Positions 25,756 to 32,131 of a stretch of DNA of 32,131 bases are shown here, one piece after another (position 1 is the first letter of the stretch; each line of letters opens with the position of its first letter). The translations under genes and the position numbers were made by a program. Origin of the DNA: a virus; IMG/VR virus record IMGVR_UViG_3300005435_000040, positions 1 to 32,131 of that record; one strand, given 5' to 3'. The notes under the pieces are model-generated. The model made no database searches, had not been told where the DNA came from, and worked only from the letters and a program-made list of their open reading frames with translations.

Positions 25756-27070
25756 TTTCCTGCGTGGCAAGCCCGCCGCCTTCGATGCATCCGATCCCGG
25801 TACGGGCAAGACACGTGTGGCGATCGAAGTGGTTCGCGCCCGCGTGCGCGCCGACGGCCGGGCGATTCTCGTTACCGCCCCGAAGTCTCTGCTTCGTAGC
25901 GCGTGGCGTGATGACATTCTCAAGTTCGCCCCCGAGCTCGTCGTGAGCTGCGCCTATGCCGAGAACCGCGCGCAGGCCTTCGCCGAGCCAGCCGACGTGT
26001 ACGTCACCAACACCGACGCCGTCAACTGGCTCGTGCAGCAGCCGAAGAAGTTCTTCAAGCGCTTCAGCACGCTGATCAACGACGAGTCTGGCGCCTACAA
26101 GCACCACACCTCGCGCCGCTCGAAAGCGATCCGCACGCTCGCCCCGCTGTTCGAGTTCAAGGAGAACATGAATGGCACGGTTAATCCGAATACGATCCTG
26201 GATGCTTGGCATCAGTATTTCATCCTCGACGGCGGTCAGCGGCTCGGCAAGTCATTCTTCCACTTCCGTAACAGTGTCTGCAAGCCGGAGCAGGCGGGTC
26301 CGCGACCGGAGATGGTCCGCTGGACAGATATCGAGGGTGCAGAAGCCGTGGTGGCGTCGCTGGTTCGAGACATCACCATTCGGCACAAGTTCGAAGACTG
26401 CCTCGACATCCCGCCCAATCACGAGTACGCGCTGAAGTTCGTGATGCGCCCGAAGCACGAGAAGGTGTACCGCCAAATGCAGCACGCAGCAATCGCGTCG
26501 CTCGAGACCGGCAACGTGACCGCCATCAACGCGGCCGCGGTCAGCACCAAGCTGCTGCAGATCGCGTCAGGCGCGGTATACCAGGATGAATTTACCTATC
26601 ACATCGTCGACGAAGATCGAAACGAAATGATCATGGATCTTCTGGAGGAGCGGAAGCATTCCATCGTCTTTTTCCTCTGGAAGCACACAAAAGAGCAGCT
26701 CATCGCTGCGGCCAAGCGCCGCGGCTTCACGTACTGCATCCTCGACGGCGACGTCAGTGACACGCAGCGCACCGAGGCGGTCAGGCTTTTTGAGGCGGGT
26801 TTCTACAAGGTCCTCTTTGCCCATCCTCAGTCTGCTGCACACGGTCTGACTCTGGTACGCGCGACGACAACGATCTGGGCGTCGCCGCCGTGGAACCTTG
26901 AGCACTTCGTACAAGGGAACCGGCGCATCTATCGCGCCGGGCAGACACAGAAGACTGAAACGATCGTGATCCTCGCAGAGGGCACGCTCGACGAAAAAGT
27001 CTTCGCTGCCCTGAGCGCGAAGAAGATCCGGATGACGAATTTGCTCGAAGAACTAAAGGCCGCCGCGTGA
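25712..27070 (+). CDS. SNF2-type (SF2) helicase, 452 aa
   Basis: This helicase/translocase has a Walker A, SDPGTGKTRVA (27-37), motif Ia VTAPKSLLRSAW, and motif II degenerate as NDESGAYKHHTSRRSKA (123-139, Asp-Glu-Ser). The C-terminal lobe has IVFFLWKHTKEQL, LDGDVSDTQRTEAV and the motif VI-like QGNRRIYRAGQTQKTETIVI. The layout fits short phage SNF2 helicases, which work in replication or recombination alongside a PD-(D/E)XK nuclease, as here. The ATG at 25712 gives MSSSPLFQHQQQSIDFLRG, the usual Q-motif start; earlier in-frame ATGs lie in the upstream gene. Confidence 0.85.
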   Translation: MSSSPLFQHQQQSIDFLRGKPAAFDASDPGTGKTRVAIEVVRARVRADGRAILVTAPKSLLRSAWRDDILKFAPELVVSCAYAENRAQAFAEPADVYVTNTDAVNWLVQQPKKFFKRFSTLINDESGAYKHHTSRRSKAIRTLAPLFEFKENMNGTVNPNTILDAWHQYFILDGGQRLGKSFFHFRNSVCKPEQAGPRPEMVRWTDIEGAEAVVASLVRDITIRHKFEDCLDIPPNHEYALKFVMRPKHEKVYRQMQHAAIASLETGNVTAINAAAVSTKLLQIASGAVYQDEFTYHIVDEDRNEMIMDLLEERKHSIVFFLWKHTKEQLIAAAKRRGFTYCILDGDVSDTQRTEAVRLFEAGFYKVLFAHPQSAAHGLTLVRATTTIWASPPWNLEHFVQGNRRIYRAGQTQKTETIVILAEGTLDEKVFAALSAKKIRMTNLLEELKAAA

Positions 27071-27549
27071 CTGACTCTGAAGTTCGATTCTGGGCGAAGG
27101 TGGACAAGCGTGGTCCCGACGAATGCTGGCCTTGGGTCGGGGCGCGAACGAATAAAGGATATGGGCAAGTACGTCGCGGGGGCGCGATGTACCGCGCGCA
27201 TCGCCTTGCGTACCTATTCACTCATGGTGGGATAGCGCCGCGAGCGGAAGGCACGAGCGACCACGTCTTGCACAAATGTGACAACCCGCCTTGCTGCAAT
27301 CCGCGCCATCTCTTCGTAGGCACTCACGTCGAGAACATGCTCGATCGAGAGCGTAAGGGACGAACTCCTATCCCGGCACACGGAGCTGCGCACGTCAACG
27401 CCCGGCTTACGAACAAGCAAGTGCGAGCGATGCGGCGACGGTGGGCCACGGGGATAGAGACCACCTACGACCTCGCTGCAGCCTTCAACGTCTCGCAGTT
27501 CGCGGCGTGGCGGGCAGTCACTCACAGATCCTACAAGGAAGCCGCATGA
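27067..27549 (+). CDS. HNH homing-type endonuclease, 160 aa
   Basis: The GTG start overlaps the helicase stop. The protein has FWAKVDKRGPDECWPWVGAR, then MYRAHRLAYLF, the core LHKCDNPPCCNPRHLFVGTH and NMLDRERKGRTP, matching phage HNH_3-type endonucleases. The C-terminal part has LTNKQVRAMRRRW and TTYDLAAAFNVSQFAAWRAV, a helix-turn-helix for DNA recognition. It is a relative of the HNH gene at 6180-6638 (same core spacing), so the genome carries at least two of these mobile genes. It probably invaded the helicase/small-gene junction. Confidence 0.85.
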   Translation: MTDSEVRFWAKVDKRGPDECWPWVGARTNKGYGQVRRGGAMYRAHRLAYLFTHGGIAPRAEGTSDHVLHKCDNPPCCNPRHLFVGTHVENMLDRERKGRTPIPAHGAAHVNARLTNKQVRAMRRRWATGIETTYDLAAAFNVSQFAAWRAVTHRSYKEAA

Positions 27550-27677
27550 ACGACGAACTGCCTTGGGGCGCCGACGAAGTAGCCGAACCGAGCCCTCGCT
27601 TTTGTATCGACTGTTTGCGCTTCGAGCACGCACCCGGTTGCCCGAACGAAGTACTTGGTACGGAGGACGAAGAATGA
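27546..27677 (+). CDS. Small Cys-containing protein, 43 aa, with VLGTED tail
   Basis: MNDELPWGADEVAEPSPRFCIDCLRFEHAPGCPNEVLGTEDEE has CIDC...C, a possible partial zinc site, and a tail written by the fifth junction repeat. It overlaps both neighbours as ATGA, which supports translation despite its size. Function unknown. Confidence 0.5.
   Translation: MNDELPWGADEVAEPSPRFCIDCLRFEHAPGCPNEVLGTEDEE
27651..27668 (+). repeat. 18-bp GTAC junction repeat, copy 5
   Basis: GTACTTGGTACGGAGGAC lies 9 kb from the other four copies. It encodes VLGTED, in the same frame relation, and provides GGAGGA for the ATG at 27674. Confidence 0.75.
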
Positions 27678-27904
27678 AGGTCGTAAAAGCTACGACAGTG
27701 CCTTTCTCAGAGCTCGAAGCCGGCGAGGTATTCAGCTGTGCTGCGCGCTCGTTCTATTTCATCAAGACGTCGCAATTCGATGCCGCTGTTGCCCTTGACA
27801 GCGGCGAGCTGCTGAGACTCGGCGCCAAGGAGAAATGCACCCGCGTTCGCGGAGTGTTCGTCGAGGAAGGCGCCGATTACCTCGACTTGGAGGACGACGA
27901 ATGA
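27674..27904 (+). CDS. Small protein, 76 aa
   Basis: MKVVKATTVPFSELEAGEVFSCAARSFYFIKTSQFDAAVALDSGELLRLG... is beta-rich, with a pattern (a short strand, L-x-x-G-x-x-F, F-Y-x-K-T) seen in a small phage beta-barrel family of unknown function. The C-terminal VEEGADYLDLEDDE is acidic. It is coupled to both neighbours. No enzymatic residues stand out. Confidence 0.6.
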   Translation: MKVVKATTVPFSELEAGEVFSCAARSFYFIKTSQFDAAVALDSGELLRLGAKEKCTRVRGVFVEEGADYLDLEDDE

Positions 27905-28119
27905 CCCCGTACTTCGAACTTCGTACTTGGCTCGAAGCAGAAGGTTTCACCTTCCACTACTCGGCCGACGCCGGCCACTGGTGGGTGCTAGGTCGGCCTA
28001 GCTGGAGCAGCTACGAGACGGGCGAGTACTGGCAGGACCTCAAAACGTGCCTCGCCGAAGCCGTCAACCACCTGGTGCGCACGCGCCTCATCCACTTTGC
28101 AGAGGACCACGCAGCATGA
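27901..28119 (+). CDS. Small protein, 72 aa
   Basis: MTPYFELRTWLEAEGFTFHYSADAGHWWVLGRPSWSSYETGEYWQDLKTCLAEAVNHLV... is a compact alpha/beta protein with many aromatics and a closing helix. A GTAC-type repeat (27908-27928) lies inside its first codons. ATGA overlaps on both sides. Unknown function. Confidence 0.55.
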   Translation: MTPYFELRTWLEAEGFTFHYSADAGHWWVLGRPSWSSYETGEYWQDLKTCLAEAVNHLVRTRLIHFAEDHAA

Positions 28120-28295
28120 GACTCGACGAAATCGAAGACGAGATCGCAGCTCGGATCGGGGTTCTTTCGAAGTTGCGGCAGCCCGGACCGGTCGATCTGG
28201 GGGATGCGCAGGACAACGAAACGGTTCAAGACGACCTCTTTCAGGAGTTGGACATTCTCGAGTACCTTGAAAGCTACATCGAGTGCCACCGATGA
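28116..28295 (+). CDS. Small acidic helical protein, 59 aa
   Basis: MRLDEIEDEIAARIGVLSKLRQPGPVDLGDAQDNETVQDDLFQELDILEYLESYIECHR has two acidic helices with a flexible centre. The composition (about a third acidic) could suit inhibition of a DNA-binding enzyme, but no homology is recognised. Coupled on both sides. Confidence 0.55.
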   Translation: MRLDEIEDEIAARIGVLSKLRQPGPVDLGDAQDNETVQDDLFQELDILEYLESYIECHR

Positions 28296-28552
28296 GCAAG
28301 CTCACCGCAGCCCGCGCCGGCGTACCTCGTGCGAAGCCCGGAGCATTTGTCGCTCCGCCCTCCGGACGCAGCGGCAAGATCAAGCCCGCCACCGCCCTGT
28401 TCCTGGCACTCGGTGCTGAGGAAGCGTGGAAGTTCCTAGGCGGCGGACTGCGCGCGAAGATTCTGCTGCCGCTGGTGCTGCGCCGTGCTCAGTACCTGGA
28501 ACGTTGTGCCAAGCGGATGCCCCAACCGATAGAGGAGACCGTGGATGAATAA
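28292..28552 (+). CDS. Small basic protein, 86 aa
   Basis: MSKLTAARAGVPRAKPGAFVAPPSGRSGKIKPATALFLALGAEEAWKFLGGGLRAKILLPLVLRRAQYLERCAK... has a basic disordered start and then two hydrophobic/basic helices (about 34-50 and 53-72). The GTACCTGG fragment at 28494 lies inside its coding part. It overlaps the next gene by 8 bases. Function unknown. Confidence 0.55.
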   Translation: MSKLTAARAGVPRAKPGAFVAPPSGRSGKIKPATALFLALGAEEAWKFLGGGLRAKILLPLVLRRAQYLERCAKRMPQPIEETVDE

Positions 28553-28802
28553 AGCTACTTTCAGCAACCACGTAACTGAAGAGGAAACCCTCGCCTTCGC
28601 CCTCGGCGACGGCATAGAGGCGTCGTTCTCCGTCTCTGCCAGCGAGCGCGCGTTCTGGAAGCGCCTGGCGGCGATCGTGAATGCACACGACGTGCTCGTC
28701 TCAGCACTTCGAAGGGTTGGTCTCGGGGCCGACCTATTGTCTGAGACCGAAATACGGAGCGCTGCACGCGACGCACTTCGTACTGCGGGCGAAGAACTAT
28801 GA
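28545..28802 (+). CDS. Small protein, 85 aa
   Basis: MNKATFSNHVTEEETLAFALGDGIEASFSVSASERAFWKRLAAIVNAHDVLVSALRRV... ends in a helix with N-A-H-D-x-LVSALR, a phrase shared by many small phage proteins whose last helix probably dimerises. The start overlaps the previous gene and the stop overlaps the next. Not functionally known. Confidence 0.6.
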   Translation: MNKATFSNHVTEEETLAFALGDGIEASFSVSASERAFWKRLAAIVNAHDVLVSALRRVGLGADLLSETEIRSAARDALRTAGEEL

Positions 28803-29098
28803 GCCACACACCGACCCCATGGCACCTCGACCACACCGGCATCTGCGCCCCGAATGGCCGCACGCTGATCGATAGTTATGACGTCGCTGGTGAGGACGAA
28901 GAAGAAGTAGCAGGAAACCCCGCATTCATCGTCGCGTGTGTCAACAGTAACGAACTTCTAACCTCCGCGCTCCAGACGATCGCCGGGATCGCACGCGATG
29001 CGGCGGGGCAGCCGCCGGAAGCAGACTTCGCCGCGTGGGTGCTTTGGCAAGAGAAGAAACTCGTCGCGATAGTAAACGCGGCACAAGGCGCCCTGTGA
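28799..29098 (+). CDS. Common-type small phage protein, 99 aa
   Basis: MSHTPTPWHLDHTGICAPNGRTLIDSYDVAGEDEEEVAGNPAFIVACVNSNELLTSALQTIAGIA... fits a frequent phage protein pattern: HTP-x-PW at the start, then a beta hairpin, N-x-x-FIV-x-x-VN and a closing helix with LL-x-AL. The family is abundant but uncharacterised. Its C-terminal half contains a second helix (DFAAWVLWQEKKLVAIVNAAQGAL). The end overlaps the next gene's GTG. Confidence 0.65.
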   Translation: MSHTPTPWHLDHTGICAPNGRTLIDSYDVAGEDEEEVAGNPAFIVACVNSNELLTSALQTIAGIARDAAGQPPEADFAAWVLWQEKKLVAIVNAAQGAL

Positions 29099-29706
29099 CG
29101 CAGCCGATCGTGATCAGCTGCTTCGACTACACGACGAACATGATGCGTCCGTGGGCCCACGCGGGCTATCTCTGCTACTGCGTCGACACTCAGCATCCGC
29201 GCGGCGAGACGCGCGATGGCAATATGATCAAAGTCGGCGCTGACATGCTCGACTGGCTGCCGCCACGTAACGTCGCCTTCGCAGCATTTTTTCCGCCCTG
29301 CACCGACGTTGCAGTCAGTGGCGCGCGCTGGTTCAGAGACAAGGGCCTCGGTCGTCTGATTCGTGCGCTCGCGCTGTTCAAGCGCAGCGTGGATCTCGCA
29401 GAGATGCTCGGCTGTCCGTATCTGATCGAGAATCCGGTCAGCACCGTGAGCAAGTACTGGCGTGCGCCGGACCATAGCTTCGATCCCTGCGACTACGGCG
29501 ATCCATACACAAAGAAGACCTGCCTCTGGACCGGTGGCGGTTTCATCATGCCGGCGAAGAATCGAGTCGCGCCTACCGAAGGCAGCAAAATGCACCTGCT
29601 GCCACCGAGTGACGAACGCGCCAATCTGCGCAGTGCGACTCCGATGGGTTTTGCCAACGCGGTGTTCCGTGCGAACGCCAGAACGGAACTCGCAGATGCA
29701 GCTTGA
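29095..29706 (+). CDS. C5-methyltransferase-like phage protein, 203 aa
   Basis: The GTG start overlaps the previous TGA. Residues 6-28 (VISCFDYTTNMMRPWAHAGY onward) match the AdoMet-binding motif I of C5 methyltransferases in shape. FFPPCTDVAVSGARWF (65-80) gives the Pro-Cys catalytic loop (Cys 69) and YLIENPVSTVSKYW (109-122) the E-N-x motif. KKTCLWTGGGFIMP follows. There is no obvious target-recognition domain and motifs IX-X are not clear, so it is a minimal version. It may methylate phage DNA, act on nucleotides, or have another role. It overlaps the polymerase gene by 11 bases. Confidence 0.7.
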   Translation: MTQPIVISCFDYTTNMMRPWAHAGYLCYCVDTQHPRGETRDGNMIKVGADMLDWLPPRNVAFAAFFPPCTDVAVSGARWFRDKGLGRLIRALALFKRSVDLAEMLGCPYLIENPVSTVSKYWRAPDHSFDPCDYGDPYTKKTCLWTGGGFIMPAKNRVAPTEGSKMHLLPPSDERANLRSATPMGFANAVFRANARTELADAA

Positions 29707-31576
29707 CCTCAGCAAAGTGGTAGCGATCGATTTCGAGACCTACTACGACAAGGATTACTCACTCCGGCTCAAAACCATGAACACGTCGGAATACATTCGC
29801 GACGACCGCTTCCTGGCGCATTGCGTCAGCATCAAGCGGGGGGAGGCCCCGACCGAAGTGTTCTGGTACTCGGATATCCGGCCCGCGATCGAGCGCATCT
29901 TCCGCGGCGAGTGCTACCTCCTCGCCCACAACGTCGCGTTCGATGGCGCCATTCTGGCTGAGCACTATCACGTCTGCCCGTCGCTCTATCTCGACACCCT
30001 GTCGATGGCGCGCGCGCTGCACGCGGGGATGACGCGCGCCAGCCTGCAGGCGCTGTGCGAGTTCTACGGGCTCCCCGGCAAGAACCCAAACATCCTCGGC
30101 AAGATGAAGGGCTTCCGCGAAATCCCGCAGGAGCTCCGCGAAGAGGCCGCGCTCTATTGCGTCGGCGACACGGACAAGTGCTTTCAGATCTTCAAGCGCA
30201 TGATCGAGGTGTACCCCGAAGACGAGATCGCCCTCGTCGATTGGACCGTCCGCCAATTCTGTGACCCCGTGCTGCACGTCGACGTCGATCGTGCGCAGGC
30301 GGAGCTCGAGCGCGAGATCGCTCGTAAGAAGGAGCTGATCGACAAGACCGGTTTGGACGAGGAGCAACTGCAGAGTGCAAACAAGTTCGCACAGCAGCTG
30401 CGCGACCTTGGCGTTGACCCGCCGATGAAGATGTCCGCCAGGACAAAGATGTTGACGTTCGCGTTCAGCCAGCAGGACGACGAGTTCATGGCGCTGGCCT
30501 CACACGAGGATCAGAAGGTACGCGAGTTGCTCGCGGCGCGCCTGGCTGCGAAGAGCACGATCGGCGAAACTCGCGCGGAGCGCTTCGTCAAGGTGGGGAC
30601 GCGCCCCCTTCCCGTCGGCCTCAACTATTGCGCCGCGCATACTACGCGCTGGGGCGGTACGAACAAGATGAACCTCCAGAATCTGCCGAAGGAGGAGCGC
30701 GACGAGCAAGGTAATCCCATCCCGCTCACCGGCGAGCTGCGCAAGAGCATCGTGGCGCCTGAAGGCCATGTGATCGTAGTCGCGGACAGCGCGCAAATCG
30801 AGCCCCGCATCCTGGCTTGGTTCGCCGGCCAGAACGACCTCCTCGAACTCTTCCGCGCCGGCGAGGACCCCTATTGCGCCATGGGACCGATGGTCTACGG
30901 CCGCGAGATCACCAAGCGCGACCGCGACGAGCGCGCAGTGCTAAAGGCAGCGACGCTGGGCCTTGGTTATTACATGTCGGCGAAGCGCTTTCAGGGCACG
31001 CTCGCCATGGGCATCCTCGGCCCGAAGATCGACATGCCGCTCGATTTCTGCGAGCGCGTGGTGAGAGCCTATCGCGCCAAGAATCACATGATCACCGCCG
31101 CGTGGCGGGACATGGGCATGATCCTATATCGCATGCTGATGAAGAAGGCGCACGGCGACTCTGACGAGTACACGACTTACAAGGTCCTCGAATACGATGC
31201 GCAATCGATCTGGCTTCCTAACGGGCTCGGGCTGCACTACCCGGACCTGCAGGCTGAGTGGAATGATCGCTTCGAGCGGTTCGAGGATTTCACCTATCGA
31301 TCGAACGCCGAATATGTGCGCGTCCATCCCGGGATCCTGATTGAGAATGTGATCCAAGCGCTCGCTCGAGTCGTCATCGGCGAGCAGCTCCTCAAGATAA
31401 ACGCGAAGTACCGGGCAGTGATGACCACGCACGACGAGATCGTGTGCATCGCCGAGGACCACGAGGCCGACGAGTGCCTGGCGTTCATGATCGAGCAGAT
31501 GTCCACACCGCCGCACTGGGCGCCCGACCTGCCGCTGGGTGCTGAGGGCGGGTTCGACCGTTGTTACAGCAAGTAA
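29696..31576 (+). CDS. Family A DNA polymerase with 3'-5' exonuclease, 626 aa
   Basis: This is the replicative polymerase of the phage. Exonuclease motifs: VAIDFETYY (Asp 12, Glu 14), LAHNVAFDGAIL (Asp 83) and YCVGDTD (Tyr 154, Asp 158). Polymerase motifs: TTRWGGTNKMNLQNLP (316-331), motif A VVADSAQIEPRIL (Asp 364), motif B KRDRDERAVLKAATLGLGYY (407-426) and motif C TTHDEIVC (His 579, Asp 580, Glu 581). All catalytic acids are present. There is no 5'-nuclease domain. The ATG at 29696 (MQLDLSKVVAIDFETYY) is the sensible start; the longer frame is a shadow of the methyltransferase-like gene. Confidence 0.95.
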   Translation: MQLDLSKVVAIDFETYYDKDYSLRLKTMNTSEYIRDDRFLAHCVSIKRGEAPTEVFWYSDIRPAIERIFRGECYLLAHNVAFDGAILAEHYHVCPSLYLDTLSMARALHAGMTRASLQALCEFYGLPGKNPNILGKMKGFREIPQELREEAALYCVGDTDKCFQIFKRMIEVYPEDEIALVDWTVRQFCDPVLHVDVDRAQAELEREIARKKELIDKTGLDEEQLQSANKFAQQLRDLGVDPPMKMSARTKMLTFAFSQQDDEFMALASHEDQKVRELLAARLAAKSTIGETRAERFVKVGTRPLPVGLNYCAAHTTRWGGTNKMNLQNLPKEERDEQGNPIPLTGELRKSIVAPEGHVIVVADSAQIEPRILAWFAGQNDLLELFRAGEDPYCAMGPMVYGREITKRDRDERAVLKAATLGLGYYMSAKRFQGTLAMGILGPKIDMPLDFCERVVRAYRAKNHMITAAWRDMGMILYRMLMKKAHGDSDEYTTYKVLEYDAQSIWLPNGLGLHYPDLQAEWNDRFERFEDFTYRSNAEYVRVHPGILIENVIQALARVVIGEQLLKINAKYRAVMTTHDEIVCIAEDHEADECLAFMIEQMSTPPHWAPDLPLGAEGGFDRCYSK

Positions 31577-31577
31577 T

Positions 31578-31606
31578 TTGAACTTTTGCCAAATCTGTGG
31601 TCTGAT
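31578..31606 (+). promoter_or_regulatory. Candidate promoter TTGAAC-N17-TCTGAT
   Basis: It lies right after the polymerase stop. TTGAAC (31578-31583), 17 bases, TCTGAT (31601-31606) match the arrangement at 24728-24757. Transcription would begin near 31613, about 27 bases before the lipoprotein ATG. Two sites of the same shape suggest a shared promoter type. Confidence 0.4.
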
Positions 31607-31639
31607 ACTAACCCCGCTCTACTCTCACTTGAGACTCTC

Positions 31640-31756
31640 ATGCGCCTGCTGCTCGTCGTGGTCCTCGTGCTCCTCCCTTCTTGCACGACTGTTCCAGCCC
31701 CTGATCTGGCTGCGTACGTTCAGGCGCATCACGAGGCTTTCCCGCTAACGCTTTGA
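31640..31756 (+). CDS. Small lipoprotein, 38 aa
   Basis: MRLLLVVVLVLLPSCTTVPAPDLAAYVQAHHEAFPLTL has a short basic start, a hydrophobic run and a lipobox LLPSC with Cys 15. After lipidation about 24 residues would remain. In size and Pro content it resembles Rz1-type outer-membrane spanins, but no overlapping Rz gene is present. The ribosome-binding site is weak. It probably follows the promoter at 31578. Confidence 0.55.
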   Translation: MRLLLVVVLVLLPSCTTVPAPDLAAYVQAHHEAFPLTL

Positions 31757-31766
31757 AAGGAATCGA

Positions 31767-32131
31767 ATGTTAGAGCTGGCCACGCCGGTCGCGCAGAAGG
31801 CGCTCGGCCCCATGATCGACGCCCTCTTCGACCTGCGCGAGAAGAAGCGCGCGCTCGAGGCCGAGGCGAGCGAGCTTAGCAAGGTGATGGAGGCGAAGGA
31901 GATCGAGATCGCCGCCGAGCTCGAGCTGCAGGGGCTCGACAAGGCAACCGGGCGCAAGGCGCGCGTGGGGATCTCCGAAAGTGTCGTACCGCAGGTGACT
32001 GACTGGCCGGCGTTCTATGCCTTCATACGCCGCCACAACGCCTTCGAGCTCCTGGAGCGCCGTGCCGCCGCCGGCGCATTTCGTGAACACGCAGAACGCA
32101 GACGCGATAAGACGGTGCCCGGCGCGGTGCC
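31767..32131 (+). CDS. Coiled-coil phage protein, truncated at the window edge
   Basis: At least 121 codons are present before the right edge. GAAAGGA lies five bases before the ATG. Residues 18-55 form a coiled coil (MIDALFDLREKKRALEAEAS onward), followed by a small domain with WPAFYAFIRRHNAFELLERR and AAAGAFREH. This second part follows a common phage pattern (F-x-x-xI-x-x-x-x-x-F-x-LL-x-RR) found near replication genes; its function is not known to me. The C-terminal end is missing. Confidence 0.65.
   Translation, partial: MLELATPVAQKALGPMIDALFDLREKKRALEAEASELSKVMEAKEIEIAAELELQGLDKATGRKARVGISESVVPQVTDWPAFYAFIRRHNAFELLERRAAAGAFREHAERRRDKTVPGAV

Noticed and set aside
27067-29098. Common C-terminal AA in many proteins as a degradation signal
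   Set aside because: Most arise from the GCATGA or GCCGCATGA gene overlap, which forces an Ala before the stop, so no signal need be assumed.

Overview
The window is a stretch of a tailed double-stranded DNA phage genome, or a prophage piece, from a GC-rich host, most likely a proteobacterium. The evidence is a complete packaging and capsid block: small and large terminase, portal, scaffold and an N4 gp56-type major capsid protein. It also carries phage replication genes: an AEP/SF3 primase-helicase, a PD-(D/E)XK nuclease, a SNF2-type helicase and a family A DNA polymerase. Genes are packed tightly, with many 4-base ATGA overlaps. I see no integrase, lysogeny repressor, host housekeeping gene or phage RNA polymerase, so lifestyle is undecided.

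Layout. Positions 1-8979 are all on the minus strand and hold the late virion genes. In order of transcription these are terS, terL, a small secreted coiled-coil protein, an HNH endonuclease, portal, scaffold, major capsid protein, a decoration-like protein, two head-completion/adaptor candidates and a truncated gene at the edge. Positions 8980-9111 form a divergent control region with a TATAAT promoter for terS. Everything from 9112 to the right end is on the plus strand.

Positions 9112-13421 form one overlapping gene string: a GT4-like glycosyltransferase, three small phage proteins, an ExbB/MotA-like and ExbD/MotB-like membrane pair with a third membrane protein, a 24-codon membrane peptide, an HExxH protein, a small membrane protein and an endonuclease VII gene that appears frameshifted. 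Positions 13422-15910 hold small accessory genes separated by strong terminators and by a nearly identical 49-bp hairpin unit present twice. Positions 15911-16188 are an AT-richer gap with inverted and direct repeats, a candidate control region or origin.

Positions 16189-18824 are a run of tiny coupled genes. Four of their junctions, and a fifth at 27.65 kb, share an 18-bp GTAC-containing repeat that writes a V-P-S/G-T-E-D/N tail onto the upstream protein and supplies the Shine-Dalgarno of the next gene. Positions 18833-31576 hold the replication and recombination genes mixed with accessory genes: a zinc- and acid-rich 444-residue protein, an M20/M28-like peptidase, a tRNA-Glu-like gene, a second HNH endonuclease and a minimal C5-methyltransferase-like protein. 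The right edge has a small lipoprotein and a truncated coiled-coil protein.

The strongest candidates for undescribed biology are the phage-borne ExbBD/MotAB-like operon at 10.8-12.4 kb and the repeat-punctuated small-gene arrays, where the same DNA serves as protein tail and ribosome-binding site. Next are the likely AUA start codon at 13923, the frameshifted endonuclease VII, and the tRNA-Glu-like gene with C instead of U before its anticodon.
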